From the NCBI RefSeq assembly GCF_013426205.1, contig NC_089422.1:1736001-1800000 (forward strand): a stretch of DNA of 64,000 bases, written 5' to 3'. A program made the position numbers and the translations under genes. Of this stretch, positions 46,959 to 60,064 are shown in pieces. Positions within the stretch are counted from its first letter, which is position 1. Each line of letters starts with the position of its first letter. This stretch comes from Metarhizium brunneum (taxonomy: Eukaryota > Ascomycota > Sordariomycetes > Hypocreales > Clavicipitaceae). The notes beneath the pieces were generated by a model. The model searched no databases. It worked only from the letters and a program-made list of their open reading frames with translations, and was not told where the DNA came from.

Positions 46959-47212
46959 CAATCCAACCCTTGTATGATTAACCACCCGTGACCTGACAAG
47001 GTTAATAGAGCAAGGTCCCCTGGCTGTATCGGCGCTCCAGCTACTAATCGTGGGTGGCTGTTAAGTGGCATAGCAGGGATTAACAAGGATACACAAGCCT
47101 TCCTATTTTTTTTCTTAAAATTTAGGTATTTATTTCCCCCACCTTTTAACTCTCTATTGGCTGTATCCCCCCTGTGAGGTCACGGGTGGTTAATCATACA
47201 AGGGTTGGATTG
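46959..47212. mobile_element. 254-bp non-autonomous inverted-repeat element (MITE) with TA target duplication
   Basis: Near-perfect terminal inverted repeats of about 37 bp: the left end starts CAATCCAACCCTTGTATGAT (46959) and the right end is its reverse complement, finishing ATCATACAAGGGTTGGATTG (47212). Both ends are flanked by TA (46957-46958 and 47213-47214). The size, lack of coding capacity and TA target suggest a Tc1/mariner-type MITE. No transposase is in the window. Confidence 0.8.
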
Positions 47213-47750
47213 TATATTCTCAACGGCTGCAGAACGACTGCAGAACGCGCATTCGATCCCAGCAACGTGGAACAGGTGTGGAGACTGCAAGTTTGCATGC
47301 TGGGATTCCGTCGACGACGGAGACGGTCTTGTTTCAGCTGAGCCGGCCTGGATCCAGCTTCAAGCAGCGTCAGTCGTGACAAGATGGATAAACGCCACCG
47401 CAACCCAAGACCAAGTGGCTTCCTGCCTCCTGCCGAGGGGGAGTTTGATGCAGCAAAAAGCGTCGGGAACCGGTGGCGCAAGCCTAGCTGCATGGATCAT
47501 GATGGGTGCGAATTCTGGCCGAATCAATACCGGAGACATCAAAGGGCCCCGTCGCTTCCGCGGAATCTGTAGTCCTCGGGGTTGGCAACCCTACAAACAA
47601 GACGCTTGACTCCTCCCGACGACGCATAGTCGAGGCTGCTCGTCTTTAGCGCACTGTAATGATGGCGCGAAGGACGAACTATAAACTTTGATTGAACCTA
47701 CATAAATGTTCCCTCCCGGGATTGATGGATACGCATGCTCCGGACATCCC
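47213..47750. other. spacer between two inverted-repeat elements
   Basis: 540 bp of ordinary base composition. ORFs up to 134 codons on the plus strand start and end without recognisable sequence. Confidence 0.4.
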
Positions 47751-48004
47751 CTCTGCTGTGTTAAGGCTCCAGTGGGGTTATGGGCTCCATAATACCCCTG
47801 TAGCCAGCTAGCAACCTCGGATGACTTTAATAGTACCTTAAATTTTATTTGTATATTATTAAGTAATAATTTATATTAAGCCTATTATAATAACCTTTAC
47901 CATTACCTAATTTATTAGTAAATATATATTATACCCCTGAGGTCTGGCTTCTTATTGGATATATATCCCTGTAAATACCTTACTGGAGCCTTAACACACC
48001 AGAG
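47751..48004. mobile_element. second 254-bp inverted-repeat element, AT-rich inside
   Basis: Ends are inverted copies: left TGTGTTAAGGCTCCAGT (47757-47773) and right ACTGGAGCCTTAACACA (47982-47998). Including flanks CTCTG/CAGAG the symmetry reaches 23 bp with one mismatch. The interior at 47820-47940 is extremely AT-rich with many TA steps, as after repeat-induced point mutation. Repeat ends differ from those of the element at 46959, so it belongs to another family. The exact insertion boundary and target duplication are unclear. Confidence 0.65.
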
Positions 48005-48266
48005 AGGGTCCCACCTATAATCACACTAGCACTGCTAGATTCGTCCCAAGACCTTGTCGTCAGGGTCTTTGCAGTTTCCGTAGACAAGATGATACAGAGA
48101 CATGCGTACATCTTGCCCGTTGATGGGGAAAGGCTCAAATTCAACGTCGGGCTTTATTTATTGTTTGCATGGCAAATCCTCGGTGCGTTTGTCTGAAAGG
48201 AAGCGATGCCTTGGTTCCTTTTTCTAGGGCTCGGGTGTAAGGTGCCCTAGCAGGGGTTTTCAGGGG

Positions 48267-48306
48267 TACAATCCAACCCCTGTAAGTTTAGCCACCAGTG
48301 ACTTCT
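48267..48306. repeat. solo end related to the 46959 element
   Basis: TA followed by CAATCCAACCCCTGTAAGTT, closely resembling the left repeat at 46959 (CAATCCAACCCTTGTATGAT) and continuing alike (GCCACCAGTGACTTC here against ACCACCCGTGACCTG there). No matching right end was found within 1 kb, so it is probably a decayed or truncated copy. A local hairpin CCCCTGTAAG ... CTTACAGGGG (to 48322) overlaps it. Confidence 0.5.
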
Positions 48307-48329
48307 GATGGGGCTTACAGGGGCCTAGG

Positions 48330-48480
48330 GCCCAATCAAGTGCTGTCAAAAAAATAAAAAATATATTAAGTAAAGTAAAAGGTATAAAAAAGGTAGTATT
48401 ATTTATATAAAAAAATCTGTACTTTTAACTAGGGTTAATATCTCGTGTATTTTCTTTATATCGCAATAACAGCTTTTCTA
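48330..48480. other. AT-rich, RIP-like block
   Basis: Long runs of A, T and TA steps with almost no G or C, next to element remnants. No ORF. It resembles RIP-mutated repeat DNA. Confidence 0.5.
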
Positions 48481-48750
48481 AACAAAAAAACACGGCCCAC
48501 CTTGACAGCTGTTAGCGAATAACCTACCAGCTAGCCCCACACACTGATATCACACATGGCTAAACATTTAGGGGATATATTGTATATATATCTGCTTAAA
48601 TTTGCATCCATTCATCCATTCACCATCATTCAGTTCAATTATCAACATTGTCCAAAACTTTATACTATTCCGCTGTATAAGCTACTGTTGTATTTCCAAC
48701 ATCTGCCCACGTTCAAAATCCATCCCTTCCAGTCCTTCACCACATTGATC

Positions 48751-49878
48751 ATGGCCGGCAGCAATGAAACCAATGACAAATCGACCGAAAATCCCCTACA
48801 TGCAACGACTATTCCGGAATTCAGCTACTTGTTCAAACTGCCGCCAGAGGTCCGACTTTCGATATACCGCCACCATTTCCTGAGCACCAGATTATCGTAT
48901 GGCCCAAGTATAGATATGGATGCCAAAACTATTCCTGCTCGTCATTCCCTCGCATTATTGAGAACTTGCCGTCGCGTGAGAACTTAAATTGGAGACACTT
49001 GGCTTGGCCACGTCCTGTTCAACTTTGCAGACGTCGATTGTATGATGGTGATACTCAAGGCGCTTCCTATGGCAACTCTATCAAAGATCCGGCACGTGCG
49101 AGTTCTAGGGACGGAATTCTATTTCTTCACCGGCCCGAGTGATCGTGACGGTGTCTCTTATGCCCTCGTCCAGGCCCTAAAGCTTTTGCCTGGCTTGCAG
49201 CTTGACACCTTTACCGTTCTTTCTCCGGGCGAAGACGACTATGATTACGAAGTACTGGATGATCTTATAGAGTATGGCGACGGTTGGAAGGAGCTGCGAT
49301 TTATCTGCCAGGTTTCATCACAACTCGGATACGAGTTTTCCGACAACGTCTACCGTTACAAGCACTCTCGCAACTATCCGCGCAAGCCGCAGCCAGCCCA
49401 CTGGGCTAGTGTCATGAACACGCGCGATGGTATCCAAAATCAACCGTCGGTTACTATTTATCGATCTGTGCGGCTTGGCGAGCCCTGCTCTGTGATGCAC
49501 GAAGCAACGCGTGTGATTATCGAGCAAATGGTATTGAAAGAAAAGGAACCTGTCACTTTTGCAGAAAGACGTTATCCCCCAGCTACGCCCCTCAAGAAGA
49601 AAGAAGAGGCACTGGAGGTTATGGTTGTGGTGAAGCGCGGAAAAGGTATTAACTATCAGGAAGGAGAGCATCCGCGTTATTTAACAGCAATCAGCGATAT
49701 CCGGAAAGATTTCCCCCATAAATCGTGGGCAAAAATTAAGTCGAGATTTCTTCGTTGGAGTGGTGACGGCACTTATCACGGCAGTTATTGCTGCCACATA
49801 AAACCACCAGTTATGGATATATATAAACATGTTCAGGAATATACATGGCGTGAGTTAGAGATGAAATTATGTCTGTAA
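48751..49878 (+). pseudogene. 2EXR/F-box-like hypothetical protein gene broken by one in-frame stop
   Basis: A 376-codon frame from ATG 48751 to TAA 49878 is interrupted only at codon 79 (TAA 48985-48987). Before it: EFSYLFKLPPEVRLSIYRHH and LLRTCRRVRT, the start of the 2EXR/F-box-like domain. After it, in the same frame: IGDTWLGHVLFNFADVDCMM, then KIRHVRVLGTEFYFF and a long conserved-looking body with VLSPGEDDYDYEVLDDL. A possible intron donor GTGAGA precedes the stop, but splicing to the only nearby acceptor (TTGCAG) changes phase and deletes conserved sequence, so a nonsense mutation is the better reading. The change could be CAA to TAA at a CpA site. AT-rich blocks lie on both sides. Confidence 0.65.
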
Positions 49879-50474
49879 GTTGCAAGGTACGTATACGGAC
49901 TACTATCGCGACCAGAGCATTTCCACGTGTTGTTTTTGTAATTACATAATTTTTTATAGTTTTTTTTTATTAAGGTTTAATTAAGGTTTAATTATTTCGC
50001 TTTATAGTTAAATAAAATTATATACATAATATAAGTATTATATAAGCATAAAATCTAAAATAATATTAGGCTATATTAGGCTAAGAATAGTAAAAAATAA
50101 GAAAAGTAGACCGTCTACGCATTGTGACGCGTCAGACGTACCAGCGCAATTGGTGCCGCGGCCATCTCGCGATAGCCTCAGCTACTGTCATGTAGTATAC
50201 GAAGTATATATATTATAATATATTAAATATAAAATAATCTTTTCTAAAAAGCTAATTGTAAAGCAGCCTTCTTACCCGGGTATTGAAACCCTTTACCACA
50301 GAAGCGTTGAGCTCTAAATGGCAATAACTTGGGCACTATTCCTCCACGCGTTGAGCCCTTCCCAGAGGTGCGTTGAACCGGCCTATATACAATATCAAGC
50401 TCGCGTCAGGGCAAGTCTCTTGTTGCCTTCTTGGGTCAAATAAAGCGGCCATCATCCAAGTCCAAAGCTGACAA
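49879..50474. other. AT-rich, RIP-like block
   Basis: 49920-50270 is very rich in A, T and TA steps (direct repeat TTAAGGTTTAATTAAGGTTTAATTA within it) and has no ORF. The last 200 bp return to normal composition before the end of the aminopeptidase gene. Confidence 0.55.
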
Positions 50475-52198
<1,724 letters not shown>

Positions 52199-52901
52199 TC
52201 TTGCATGGCCGCCGTGGTATCTGCGTCGTTGAAAGTTGAAGCTGGCAAGTGGAGAAGTTCCCGACAGTGGTGAGACGTTCCCGCATTGCCATAAATTATG
52301 TCAGCGCATGCAATTCCATTGACCACCAGCCAAACCACTCACGGCTACATTGTACGCAAATAGATCAACCGACCAGCAAACATTAGCCAGCGTATAGAGT
52401 AGATGCTCCCCAAAACAAACCCGCACATCAAGTTCCATCTCTTCCCGGCAAACCGCCTATCCTGCTCAGACAGCAGGAGAGCTGATCACATCACGACCAA
52501 TTCCTCCTCCAAAGTATTTATAAAAGCTAACAGCCCTTTTCTTGTCGTCTTCTTTGCAAAGCTGTTTTCAGGATTTACTACTTTTCTCGGTTTACGTTAT
52601 ATATATGAGTGTCCGTACAATGAACAAATTCAGCCCGACACAAGGCAAAACGCCAGATACGCAAAAACCATTAAACGATCCATTTGGTTTTATTCAATTA
52701 TTTTTCTATACCTGTCTTTGGTACATTTGGCAGAAACGGAAGCTTGTTTCAAAAAAAAGAGTCATTGCTGGAGAGCTCATCGCGTACTCATAGACCAATT
52801 CGTTGTAATTAAATTCATCACCATACCAAAGTATTTCCATTAGACCCGCTTACACTTTTTTGTTTTAAATCCTTTGATCCCATGATCCTCACAAATGCTC
52901 C
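52199..52901. other. intergenic region
   Basis: Upstream of map2 and downstream of LEU1, both minus strand. The right half is AT-rich; a plus-strand 146-codon ORF (52403-52843) has no recognisable sequence and is probably chance. Confidence 0.5.
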
Positions 52902-55448
52902 TCACCACTCCAGTGGCTCCTTCTTCTCCTCGCCCCTATTCGTCTTGGGCACAGGCACCGCCTTGGCGGCCAATTTGCCTCCCTGGCCAGGTCTCTTCAA
53001 GTACGCGGTGCCATCCAGCCAGGGCGTGTCCTCCGTCATTTTCTTCTCAAACTCGCCAATCTTGTCCTCCATCTGCATAGTGAGGCCAATGTCATCCAGG
53101 CCATTAACCAGGCAGTGTTTGCGGAATTCTTCCACGTCAAAGGCGCAGATTGTGTCGCCGACAGAGTTCTTGATCAGCTGGCTGGGGAGGTCGATTTCAA
53201 TTTCGCGGCCGGCACGGGCTTCGTCGGCGATGGCGTCGAGGTCTGACTTGTTCTCAATCTTGATGGGCAGCATGCCGTTCTTGAAGGTGTTGTTGAAGAA
53301 GATGTCGGCAAAGGAGGGGGCAATGACACACTTGATGCCAAAGTCGAGGAGGGCCCAGGGGGCGTGTTCACGGGATGAGCCGCAGCCAAAGTTTGGCCCT
53401 GTGCAGACGAGGATCTTGGCGTTGCGGTAGGGCTCCTGGTTGAGGACAAAGTCGGGATTGTCCGAGCCATCTGGGCTATAGCGCAAGGCGTGGAAGAGGG
53501 CAGTGCCCAGGCCGGTTCGCTTGATGGTCTTCAAAAACTGCTTCGGGATGATGGCATCGGTGTCGACATTGGCCATGTCTAGGGGCGCGGCAATGCCCTT
53601 GTGGCTGAGAAACTCGGGGAGCCCGGCGGTGGAGGAGCCGCCGTTGGATGTAGAGACCGACGTGTTGGTGTGAGGCTCTGAATCTTCGGGCTGGTCGCCA
53701 ATGACTTCTCGTTCATGAGCATCAGTAGCGACCCTCTCATCTACATGGGCTTTTTGTGAGGTGGACGGGGTGACGCTGGCCTCGACATGCGGGCTGGCTT
53801 TGTAGCTGGCCAGCTTGCGCACGTCGGCAAGCTTGCCAACGATGGCCGCAGCTGCAGCCATGACAGGAGACATCAGATGCGTTCGGCCGCCGGCTCCCTG
53901 GCGACCTTCAAAGTTTCGGTTGGAAGTGCTGGCACACCGTTCCTGCGGAGAGAGAATATCCGGGTTCATGCCCAGGCACATGCTGCAGCCAGCCTCGCGC
54001 CATTCAAATCCGGCGTCGACGAAAACCTGGTCGATGCCCTCTTCCTCAGCCTGGGTCTTGACGAGACCAGAGCCGGGGACAACCATGGCTCGCTTAATAT
54101 TGGAAGCAATCTTCTTGCCCTTGACGACGTGGGCGGCGGCACGCAGATCCTCGATACGAGAGTTGGTGCAAGACCCAATAAACACCTTGTCAACCACAAT
54201 CTCTTCCATTGGTGTGCCAGCAGTCAAGCCCATATACTCGAGCATTCGACGCCCGGTAGCCTTCTTGGCCTCAGAGGCAAACGTCTCGGGGTCAGGCACG
54301 ACGCCGGTAATGGGTATAACATCTTCGGGAGAGGTTCCCCAAGTAACAGTGGGGATAATGTCCTTGCCGTCGATAAAAACATCAATGTCGTACTTGGCAC
54401 CAGGATCAGACTGCAGTGCCTTCCAGTACGCCGTGGCCCTGTTCCACCCATCGGAACCAAACTTGGGGGCCAGCGGGCGGCCCTTGAGGTACTCAAAGGT
54501 GGTCTCATCAGGAGCAACCATGCCAGCACGAGCACCACCCTCGATGGACATGTTACAAATGGACATGCGAGCCTCCATGCTCAGGCTGCGAATGACTGAG
54601 CCACAAAACTCAATGACAGCGCCAGTGCCCCCAGCAGTACCAATCTTGCCGATAGCATGGAGAATGATGTCCTTGGAGCTCACACCAGGAGCCAGCTCGC
54701 CATCGACCTGGATTCGCATGTTTTTGCTGCGCTTGGTAATCAGGCACTGGGTGGCCAGGACGTGTTCAACCTCGCTGGTACCAATGCCAAATGCGAGAGA
54801 ACCAAAAGCGCCATGGGTAGAGGTGTGGCTGTCTCCGCAGACAACGGTAGTTCCGGGGAGAGTAAAGCCCTGCTCCGGGCCGATGACGTGAACGATGCCC
54901 TGGCGCTTGTCGCCGAGACCAAAGTAGGTCAGGCCGAAATCCTTGACGTTTTCTTCAAGGGTAACGCATTGGGTTCTTGAGTCGTCTTCTTCGATGAAGG
55001 TGGCAATGTCTTTCATGCCCTTTCTTGATGTGGTGGGAACGTTCTTTGCTCTGGTTAGCACATGATTCGCATATTCACCAACACAGCAATGTGTGAGGAC
55101 GGCGATACCTACATGGTCAGTGGTGGCCAGGGTGCAGTCTGGTCGGCGAACTCTTCGACCAGCATTCTTCAATCCCTCAAAAGCTTGCTGCTACTAGTCA
55201 GCACCTTGATCGGTATTCCGCATCGTGAGCGCCGCAGCGGAGCCAACATACAGGAGAAGTCACCTCGTGGACCAAGTGTCTGTCTAGACGCAGCAAAAAA
55301 AAAAGTCAGCCGTTGTCGCAGCAAATCGCAGCACAGTGCAAGACATACCGATATACAGCAAGATTGTGCCATCGAGCTTCTCGTCCACAATGTGGTTCGA
55401 CAGAACCTTATCGTACAGGGTCTGTGGATTCCTCTCGGGGCCAGGCAT
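52902..55448 (-). CDS. LEU1: 3-isopropylmalate dehydratase (isopropylmalate isomerase)
   Basis: Exons 55448-55349, 55283-55252, 55187-55113 and 55043-52902; 782 aa. Second step of leucine biosynthesis: 2-isopropylmalate to 3-isopropylmalate. An aconitase-type single chain with both bacterial LeuC- and LeuD-like parts. Seen: [51 protein letters not shown], the 4Fe-4S cysteines in [11 protein letters not shown] and [19 protein letters not shown], then a linker of about 75 residues, then LeuD part [14 protein letters not shown] and [17 protein letters not shown]. Length and order match fungal Leu1 proteins (about 780 aa). The three short 5' exons use standard GTATGT/GTAGGT donors. A possible Leu3 site lies upstream. 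Confidence 0.96.
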
Positions 55449-57024
55449 CGTGGTGACCGGTTTGCGGGAACAAAAGAAAATAGGTGGGTAGGGAAGAAGA
55501 AGGAGGAGGAGAAATCAGGAGGAGAAGGCCGGACAAAACAGACGACGAGTTTCTGAGCGAAGCGCCGCTGACGCCAAAGACACCAAAGGTGCGAACTGTG
55601 CGTGGATTTGTTTTTATTCGTCGTCTATTGGTCGAAGCCACCAGGGCCGAGCTTCTGCGAAGGTGTCTCTGGGATGGGGTTGCGTCTCGTTTTCTTAGAG
55701 TGCTGACGATGTCGTGAGCGTTTCAATCGCCATCAATTGCAATTCAAGCAAAGTCAAGTAAATGAGCCCCTTCAACAAATAGAGGAAAAGATATCGCGGC
55801 CCACGGGCTGGTTTTAATCTCCAACTGTCGGCAAAGTGCAGGAACACGGCAAAGTAGCTGTTTGCGAAGGACCGGCATCGGGGCCTCCGATGTTCGGAGC
55901 CGCCAATTGTTGATGGGTTCGCGACTCCGAACCGGCCAACGAGGCGCCATCACAGTGCGTGTAGCCCCACCTTAGCTTCTGTGCGTTCGGTGCTTTGGGG
56001 GTTCTGCTTGTCTGCCTGCGGAGAGCAGCGGGCGGTTTGGCCGGTTTGGCCGGTTCTCACTGGTTACACCCCGCTGAAGCAGCCCCTTCGCGTCCACTGG
56101 CCCCGCACTCTGGATGCTGGTACTAGCATAAAGTACTTACGGAGTAGTACTAGTAGTACTAAAGTACGTACCAGACTCGACAGATTGCTAAACGGTGGTC
56201 GCGGATTGGCCCAATCTTCGTTTGTGACTGAAGCACCAAGGTACTCCGTACTTGGCTCGGTAAAATGGCACAAGTAGCTGACGGCATCCAGGCATGTGCG
56301 TTGAGATGATCAAGCTCAATTTTGCAAGGTATGCCGAGTACCGGGTCAACAGGCCAGCACTGCTTCTATTTTTCCCATCTCTCATTTCATAACAACTACC
56401 TAAGTCTAATAGCTCTGTCGAGTAACACTGTTGTTCAAACCTTTGTACAGAGCACACAAATGGCCTTCTTGCTCAAGTGCCCACCTCCGTGGGCTGGGCC
56501 GCCATCATCGGCGCCGATTTGCCCCTCAGCCTTAAAGCCCCCTTGCGGCCATCGGCATCAATCGTCACACAAACAACCATTTCCCACTACTCCGTACCGG
56601 GTACGATCGCCAGAAAACAAACGCCTCGTCTAATGCCCTTCGTGGCATTGGCCATCGCGGCCTCTCCAGCCCTTCACACTCGAACACCATGCCGTCGCTT
56701 CCCCAGACATCTCGACGTGATCCTCTCACAGCTTGATCCCCGTCAAAAATTGTCGCTTTTCACACACCTGGACACTCGGCCACCTACTCCTTGACCGCTG
56801 ACTTGACCGCTGACCTCCACTTGTCTGCGGTTCCGGCAGCCCGGCCACATCGGACGCCACACATCGGCCCACGGCTGGCCCACGATCCCGACAACACACA
56901 CTACTCCGTATTGCTATGCCCAGTCGCGTCTCTACTGTAGGAATCCCCACGCATTCAGCACGTCGTATATCAAGTCCTTCATGTATTCGAAATTCTCTCC
57001 ACATATAGTTACCAGCCTCATCAC
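55449..57024. other. LEU1 promoter and intergenic DNA with clustered 9-bp words
   Basis: 1.6 kb. Contains the candidate Leu3 site, a GGTTTGGCC tandem (about 56034-56053), and four TACGGAGTA/TACTCCGTA words at 56138, 56242, 56588 and 56902. A 50-bp stretch at 56120-56172 is built from TACT/AGTA units and is strongly self-complementary. No supported gene. Confidence 0.6.
55872..55881. promoter_or_regulatory. candidate Leu3 binding site upstream of LEU1
   Basis: CCGGCATCGG matches the CCG-N4-CGG core bound by the Zn2Cys6 regulator Leu3, which controls LEU1 in yeast and has homologues in filamentous fungi. It sits 424 bp upstream of the LEU1 start codon on its promoter side. A second near-palindrome CTCCGATGTTCGGAG (CCG-N5-CGG) follows at about 55886-55900. 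One short match is weak evidence. Confidence 0.35.
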
Positions 57025-60000
57025 CTAGACAAGGCCCATGACGGCAAGGATTGCTCCGGGCAGCGCAAGTAGTAGAGCAAAACAATCGCCCAGAGTTGAT
57101 TCGTGTCTCCTGTTTCTTGCCCAGTACTCTGATCTGGAAGTAAAGACTGGGCCTACAATCTCCCAGTACAGCAGAAAGAATGCGAGTAAATGGCATCTCA
57201 CCGTCTCCAGGTACTCGGTAATCGCCATATGAGAAACAGTGTCAGTGGCTGTGTCACCACTGGAAGAGCTTTGGCAACCGTCGCCGCCAGTGTGTATGAC
57301 GTTCAGGTCCGGGAAGCTTCCTGGTCCTTGACTCGCGTCGCTCAGCCCGTCGGGCTCGTCTTGTTGTGCCATGGGCCTGGTCTGTTCTGGCATGGCGAGC
57401 TTGCATTCGGTCCGTATGCTGGCATCTTTTAGCTCGGTTGATATTTTGGATACCACTCTGGACCTCTTGTCCACGCCGTGGACCACCGGTTTCTTGAGAC
57501 TCTTGATTGCCTTTGAAGCGCCGACCCGCTCTTCCGGCTTGGACACGACCACGTCCGGTGTTGCCGTGTTGCCGGTCTTCGCAACAGGCCGGGTACTCCT
57601 CTCCATGCGCTCGTCGATTTGTATGTGCCTCTTCTTCAACATAGTATCTGTTCCGATACCGTGATTTGCCTGGCCCACGCTCCGCCATTGATTCCGTAAG
57701 GGTTTCATTACAGCGGCACCCAAATTGCGTTCGGACCTGGCAGCCAGAGGCAAGTCGGACGCCATACCACCGAGATGCCTCTCCAACCGCAGAGTTGAAG
57801 GATTCTTTGTGTCCGGTTGGGTATTCGCTCGGGAGCTCACTTGCAAATCTTGTTGGCCGCAACCAGTAGTGGTGGTGATGGGTATGCAAGCATAGCTTAC
57901 CGGTACTGGTTGCTTGGTCTCGACTTCTTTCCATGCAAGACTCTCGCGGTTGTCTCGGGCCAAGATGTCCTTGTCCTTGTCTATATGCTTGCTTGTTTCT
58001 GTGATCGAAGAGAGTCGATGCAGTTCTTCGACTTCTGTCCCCGTCTGCTGGCGTATCGTGGAGTTGGTATTCACTCGCTGGTTCGTCTCCGGCCTGTGGG
58101 CAAAAATCTGCTGGCCCAGCCTGGAAGTTAGATCTGTTGCCCAACTGTCTGGGATTTGCGGGATTGTCTCGAGACCGGCGGCGGTATGGCTCGCTGTGTT
58201 GTCTTGGCTTGATTGAAAACTCCGGGATCCTCTCCTTCTCGGTATCCAATGACCCCAAGTTTGCATGAGCTTTCCCCGTGAACCTGTAGCTATCACAGGT
58301 TTTTCTTGCGTGGGCTGGATGCCCTCTGACTGACGCTTTCGTAGCACCTGGTCCATGGTCATCATGGAAGATGATTGGGACTCTTCTCCCTTCTTGTTGC
58401 AATTTATCGTAGTTGGCCCTCCTTTGTCTTTCTTGCATTGGCTTGAGAGGTTGACAACGTTGTGGGGTAAATGCAGCCTCCTTGGCCGTATGCTCGGCTT
58501 GGTGTATTTGCTCATCGCTGTTGCCAAAGAGTTTATTATGGCGGTTTCCCCTCTAGGGTCCTCTTGTCTCTGGCGGCGCAAGTCTAAAAAAGAACCGTGA
58601 TTGGTAGGTTCAATATTCGCATTATTCTGCTTCAATTCTTCCCTCAGGACAGAATAATGAGTTTCTTGGCACTTGTCTGACTTTCTACCCAAGACTGGTT
58701 GTTCACTATTCTCAAGTTGCCTTATATGTGTCCTCTCACTGCCTGCCAAGCTGGCCTCCGGGACTTTGGCAGGCACGGGCTCGTCGGAACTGTCGAAACT
58801 TATACCATTCACGAAGAGTTCCCAGGCCGAGGAACCTAACGCGGTAGGGTCTGCGAGGCTTTGGCCCTGTGATGTTTTAACGACTGTAGCTGCTGAATCA
58901 GGACTCTGTGCTAGCGGCTGGTCGTCGTGCATCGCTGAAGTAGGAAAGGAAGTTTTGCAGGAAGAATCAAGATCAATGAGATTTGACATCGAGTCATGGT
59001 GCTCGAGTTTCGAGTTTTGATTATGGGATTCCTTGCCTAGGTTGGACAATGTTAGTAAGGGCATTTCGCAATTTCTCTCCTGCGGCTCACTCACGAGATG
59101 TCTCTGCTATTCCAACAATTGACTGGGCGATAGGACTCAAATCCGGCTCCTGAGCTGAGGACCATTGCCGTGCATGGCGTTTCCACTTGATTGTTTTGTT
59201 GATCTCCTTCGCCGCTTCTTTCTCTTTCTCCAACCGGCAGAGCTTTTCTTTCTCATTCTTCCACGGAATTTTCTTAACTTGACTGTCGTTCCTCTCTTTT
59301 GCGCTCTTGTATGAATGCCGGGCATCTCTCAGGGTATTACGAAGAATAAGTAGCTTTTGCTGCGTTTCTTGGCTAAGGCTGCTGCTTCTATCGCTCTCCG
59401 TCGAAGTCACAACATCAAGCTGACTAGTCTCTGGGTTAAAACCTTGAACGCCCAAGTAATCGCCACTCTCTTTCAGATTGCGTCGAAGTTGACGTGTCTC
59501 TTTTTTCGCCTCGATGTTCTGAAGCTCAGCTGCAGATGGTGGTTGTGGCCCTAAACTGTTAACAGCCGCAGAATTGGCTCGGTTTTGATCTGTCCTAGAA
59601 GCCCCTTGTACTTGTTCCATATCCGGGATATCCGTTCGGCTTTTCATAGCATCCTCGCCAGGAGCCCAGCTCCATTTTCGATCAGCATCCAGAACCATGT
59701 TTTCTTCGCAATCACGGCGGGTCTTCCCACCGTCAGATAGATCTCTCGCCAAGTTCCATTCAGTGATATGATTTGACCCTGCAGTTGCGCTCCTTCGACT
59801 TCGTCGGCCCAATGCTGCGAAATGCGCCTCGTGCTGATTAGAATGCGTCAACTCCTGCTGCTCCCAGTAGCCTCGACGACGGAGTGTACCCCTACGCTCC
59901 GGTCGGTGGCTAGGCAATATGTTCTTGACCCAGGAGCTGATGGAGTATGACCTATGGGCGTCGACAGATGGTTTCCTTCCTGTTGTTGGCTTGGACTGTC

Positions 60001-60064
60001 TATCAGGTTGTACAGGCGTTGTCGGACTCAGGATGGACGCCTTTGGAGGAAGAAACGGTGACAT
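57025..60064 (-). CDS. 993-residue low-complexity protein with hydrophobic C-terminus, function unknown
   Basis: Exons 60064-59095 and 59036-57025, phase 1 junction (GTGAGT donor, CTAAC branch, CCTAG acceptor). Not recognised. Most of it is hydrophilic and probably disordered (Ser, Gln, Lys, Arg, Glu). Residues about 230-300 form a charged helix that may be a coiled coil (RNTLRDARHSYKSAKERNDS, KEKLCRLEKEKEAAKEINKT). Two hydrophobic segments lie at the end: HLLAFFLLYWEIVGPVF and, after a polar loop RSEYWARNRRHEST, DCFALLLALPGAILAVMGLV. This suggests a hairpin membrane anchor with the bulk facing the cytoplasm or nucleoplasm. The minus-strand frame shift to another open frame at 57254-58438 is noted in the findings. 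Gene model moderately sure; role unknown. Confidence 0.7.

Noticed and set aside
48960..49032. Intron removing the TAA in the 2EXR-like gene (GTGAGA to TTGCAG)
   Set aside because: Joining changes the reading phase and would delete IGDTWLGHVLFNF, which looks coding.
52403..52843. 146-codon ORF between map2 and LEU1
   Set aside because: AT-rich, no start context, no domain; probably chance.
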